From Halanaerobium kushneri (GTDB taxonomy: Bacteria > Bacillota > Halanaerobiia > Halanaerobiales > Halanaerobiaceae): a DNA stretch of 64,000 nucleotides. This document shows, one piece after another, positions 62,761 to 64,000 of this stretch. The stretch's first letter is position 1. Each line of letters begins with the position of its first letter. The stretch spans positions 1 through 64,000 of the forward strand of contig NZ_FTNC01000013.1 in assembly GCF_900156285.1 (NCBI RefSeq), written 5' to 3'. The notes beneath the pieces are model-generated. The model was not told where the DNA came from and did no database searches. It worked only from the letters and a program-made list of their open reading frames with translations. The translations under genes were made by a program, and so were the position numbers.

Positions 62761-64000
62761 ATGGTCTATTTTATTTCCAGCAATTTTAGTATTAATAAAA
62801 TTAATAGCTTATTTTTAATTACTGGATTATTGGTAACTTTTTTTACTCTGGTCTCCAACTGGAGAAAAATTAAAAATTACCGAGCTATCTTTTTAACAAT
62901 TACAGTAATTTTTATTATGAGCTTTTCTCTTATAATTACTACCAAAAACTGGTTCGTTTTTGTGCTTGGTTGGGAACTTGCTACATTAACTACCACTTTA
63001 ATGCTGTTCTGGGACAATAAAAATATTGCCTGGGAATATTTTGTGATTCAGTTTGTAGGAGGAAGTTTTTTAATATTTACTGTTTTAACAGCTTATACAA
63101 ACGGATATCAAGTTATAGGGGCTGTAGAGGAGGTCTGGCTGCAGCTAATGTTTATTATTGGACTGGGGGTTAAAAGTGCAATTATCGGCCTGCACAGCTG
63201 GTTACCTTATATTTATAAACAGGCATCAACTGGCTTTTGTGCAATTTCCTCTGGCCTGGTCGCCAAACTCGGTTATATTTCTCTGCTGAAAATTATTACA
63301 AATGGCAATAGATTACTCTTATATTTAGGATTAATTATGATTTTCTATGGTGGAATAAAAGCTCTTGCAGAAAAAAACTATAAGCTAATTTTAGCTTATA
63401 GTTCAATAAGTCAATTTGGATTTATAGCCCTGGCAATTGGCAGTGGTAATATCTATGGCTATTATGGAGCAGTTATTCAGATTATTGCTCATGCTTTGGC
63501 TAAATCGACATTATTTAATGGTGCTGGAAACTGGATTAAAGAATTTAAGTCTACTTCTATTTTTGATTTTAAGTACTGTACAGTCAGACACAAAATAACT
63601 ACTTTCAGTACCCTACTTTCTTTTTTATCATTAATGGCCTTCCCTTTTTTTATTGGCTATAATAGCAAAGATTTAATAAAATATTCTTTAAGCAGTATTC
63701 CAATATTTGAATTTTTACTGCACCTGGGAAGTATTCTAACCGCCGCTTACTCTCTAAAAATATTATGGTTAGTAATATTTAAAGATCTAAAAAGGAGTAA
63801 GTTAAACTTTAAGACTGAAACAAAAGATTTTTATTCAGTCACAATCTGGGAACAGCTTTCGCTCCTGCTTCCTGCTTTATCGCTAATAATTCTTTCAGTC
63901 TCAATAAATACTTATTTAGATCATTTTTTTAATTTTAATTATAAAACCGGGTTACTGACCAGCCTGATATACATTGTAACAGCCTACTTAATCATTTTTC
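62761..64000 (+). CDS. NuoL/MrpD-like proton-translocating subunit (partial, runs off the window)
   Basis: An open frame of at least 413 codons starts at the ATG 62761 (GGAGGAG upstream) and has no stop before the window end. It encodes a polytopic membrane protein of the proton-antiporter M family (complex I NuoL/M/N, Mrp antiporter A/D, and membrane hydrogenases). Key family residues are seen: the Glu in VLGWELATL (about residue 75), the Lys in GVKSAIIGLHSWLP (about 141-154), and the helix HALAKSTLFNGAGNW (about 245-259). The short N-terminal region lacks the long NuoL leader. What follows decides whether this is Mrp, a complex-I-like or a hydrogenase-linked ion pump. Confidence 0.85.
   Translation, partial: MVYFISSNFSINKINSLFLITGLLVTFFTLVSNWRKIKNYRAIFLTITVIFIMSFSLIITTKNWFVFVLGWELATLTTTLMLFWDNKNIAWEYFVIQFVGGSFLIFTVLTAYTNGYQVIGAVEEVWLQLMFIIGLGVKSAIIGLHSWLPYIYKQASTGFCAISSGLVAKLGYISLLKIITNGNRLLLYLGLIMIFYGGIKALAEKNYKLILAYSSISQFGFIALAIGSGNIYGYYGAVIQIIAHALAKSTLFNGAGNWIKEFKSTSIFDFKYCTVRHKITTFSTLLSFLSLMAFPFFIGYNSKDLIKYSLSSIPIFEFLLHLGSILTAAYSLKILWLVIFKDLKRSKLNFKTETKDFYSVTIWEQLSLLLPALSLIILSVSINTYLDHFFNFNYKTGLLTSLIYIVTAYLIIF

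Overview
The window looks like chromosome from a low-GC, anaerobic, fermentative Firmicute, most like Halanaerobiales (Halanaerobium-type). This is inferred from gene content and AT-rich codon use, not from any search. The genes are mostly housekeeping and transport. Most lie on the minus strand in tight operons with 1-17 bp overlaps and strong GGAGG-type ribosome binding sites.

Left part (1-7.3 kb): the start of an IS1380-like transposase cut by the window edge, an NSS sodium symporter, an RlmD/RumA-type rRNA methyltransferase, a MntP-type manganese exporter whose only sensible start is a near-cognate AUA/AUU codon, a HutP-family RNA-binding antiterminator, and directly after it a transcription-attenuated leader driving a three-gene ABC importer (TrpXYZ/COG2984 type). 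Next (7.4-14.3 kb, minus) is a sugar locus: GH65 phosphorylase, MalG/MalF/MalE-like importer without ATPase, and a LacI regulator with a duplicated operator-like site. From 14.6 to 22.2 kb lies a complete oligopeptide-type importer (SBP, two permeases, two ATPases), followed by a second SBP broken by a +1 shift in an A10 run.

Middle (22.5-39.3 kb, minus): a lytic transglycosylase, an unusual single-chain fusion of dephospho-CoA kinase with methylglyoxal synthase, mutM, polA, a CssRS-like two-component system with an HtrA protease, gpmA, AddA/AddB-type recombination nuclease genes, a DUF368/PopT membrane protein and a glyoxalase-family protein.

Pyrimidine region (39.4-52.2 kb, minus): carA-carB, then pyrR-uraA-pyrB-pyrC-pyrF-pyrK-pyrD-pyrE. 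Three PyrR-binding attenuators (before carA, pyrR and uraA) share the CCAGAGAGGC loop, and two have good sigma-A promoters. This covers de novo UMP synthesis from glutamine and bicarbonate, plus uracil uptake.

Right part (52.3-64 kb): a trimeric [FeFe] hydrogenase (HydABC), a CPA-type cation/proton antiporter preceded by a convincing fluoride riboswitch that begins at the stop codon of an aminotransferase gene, ModA/ModB without ModC but with a ModE-like operator, an uncharacterised membrane protein, a tRNA-Thr(CGU), a DegV protein, a cold-shock protein, and the start of a NuoL/MrpD-like proton-translocating subunit running off the window.

Best candidates for something new: the CoaE-MgsA fusion, the HutP-linked transporter leader, and the fluoride switch joined to an aminotransferase transcript. 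No CRISPR array, prophage, rRNA or replication origin was seen.
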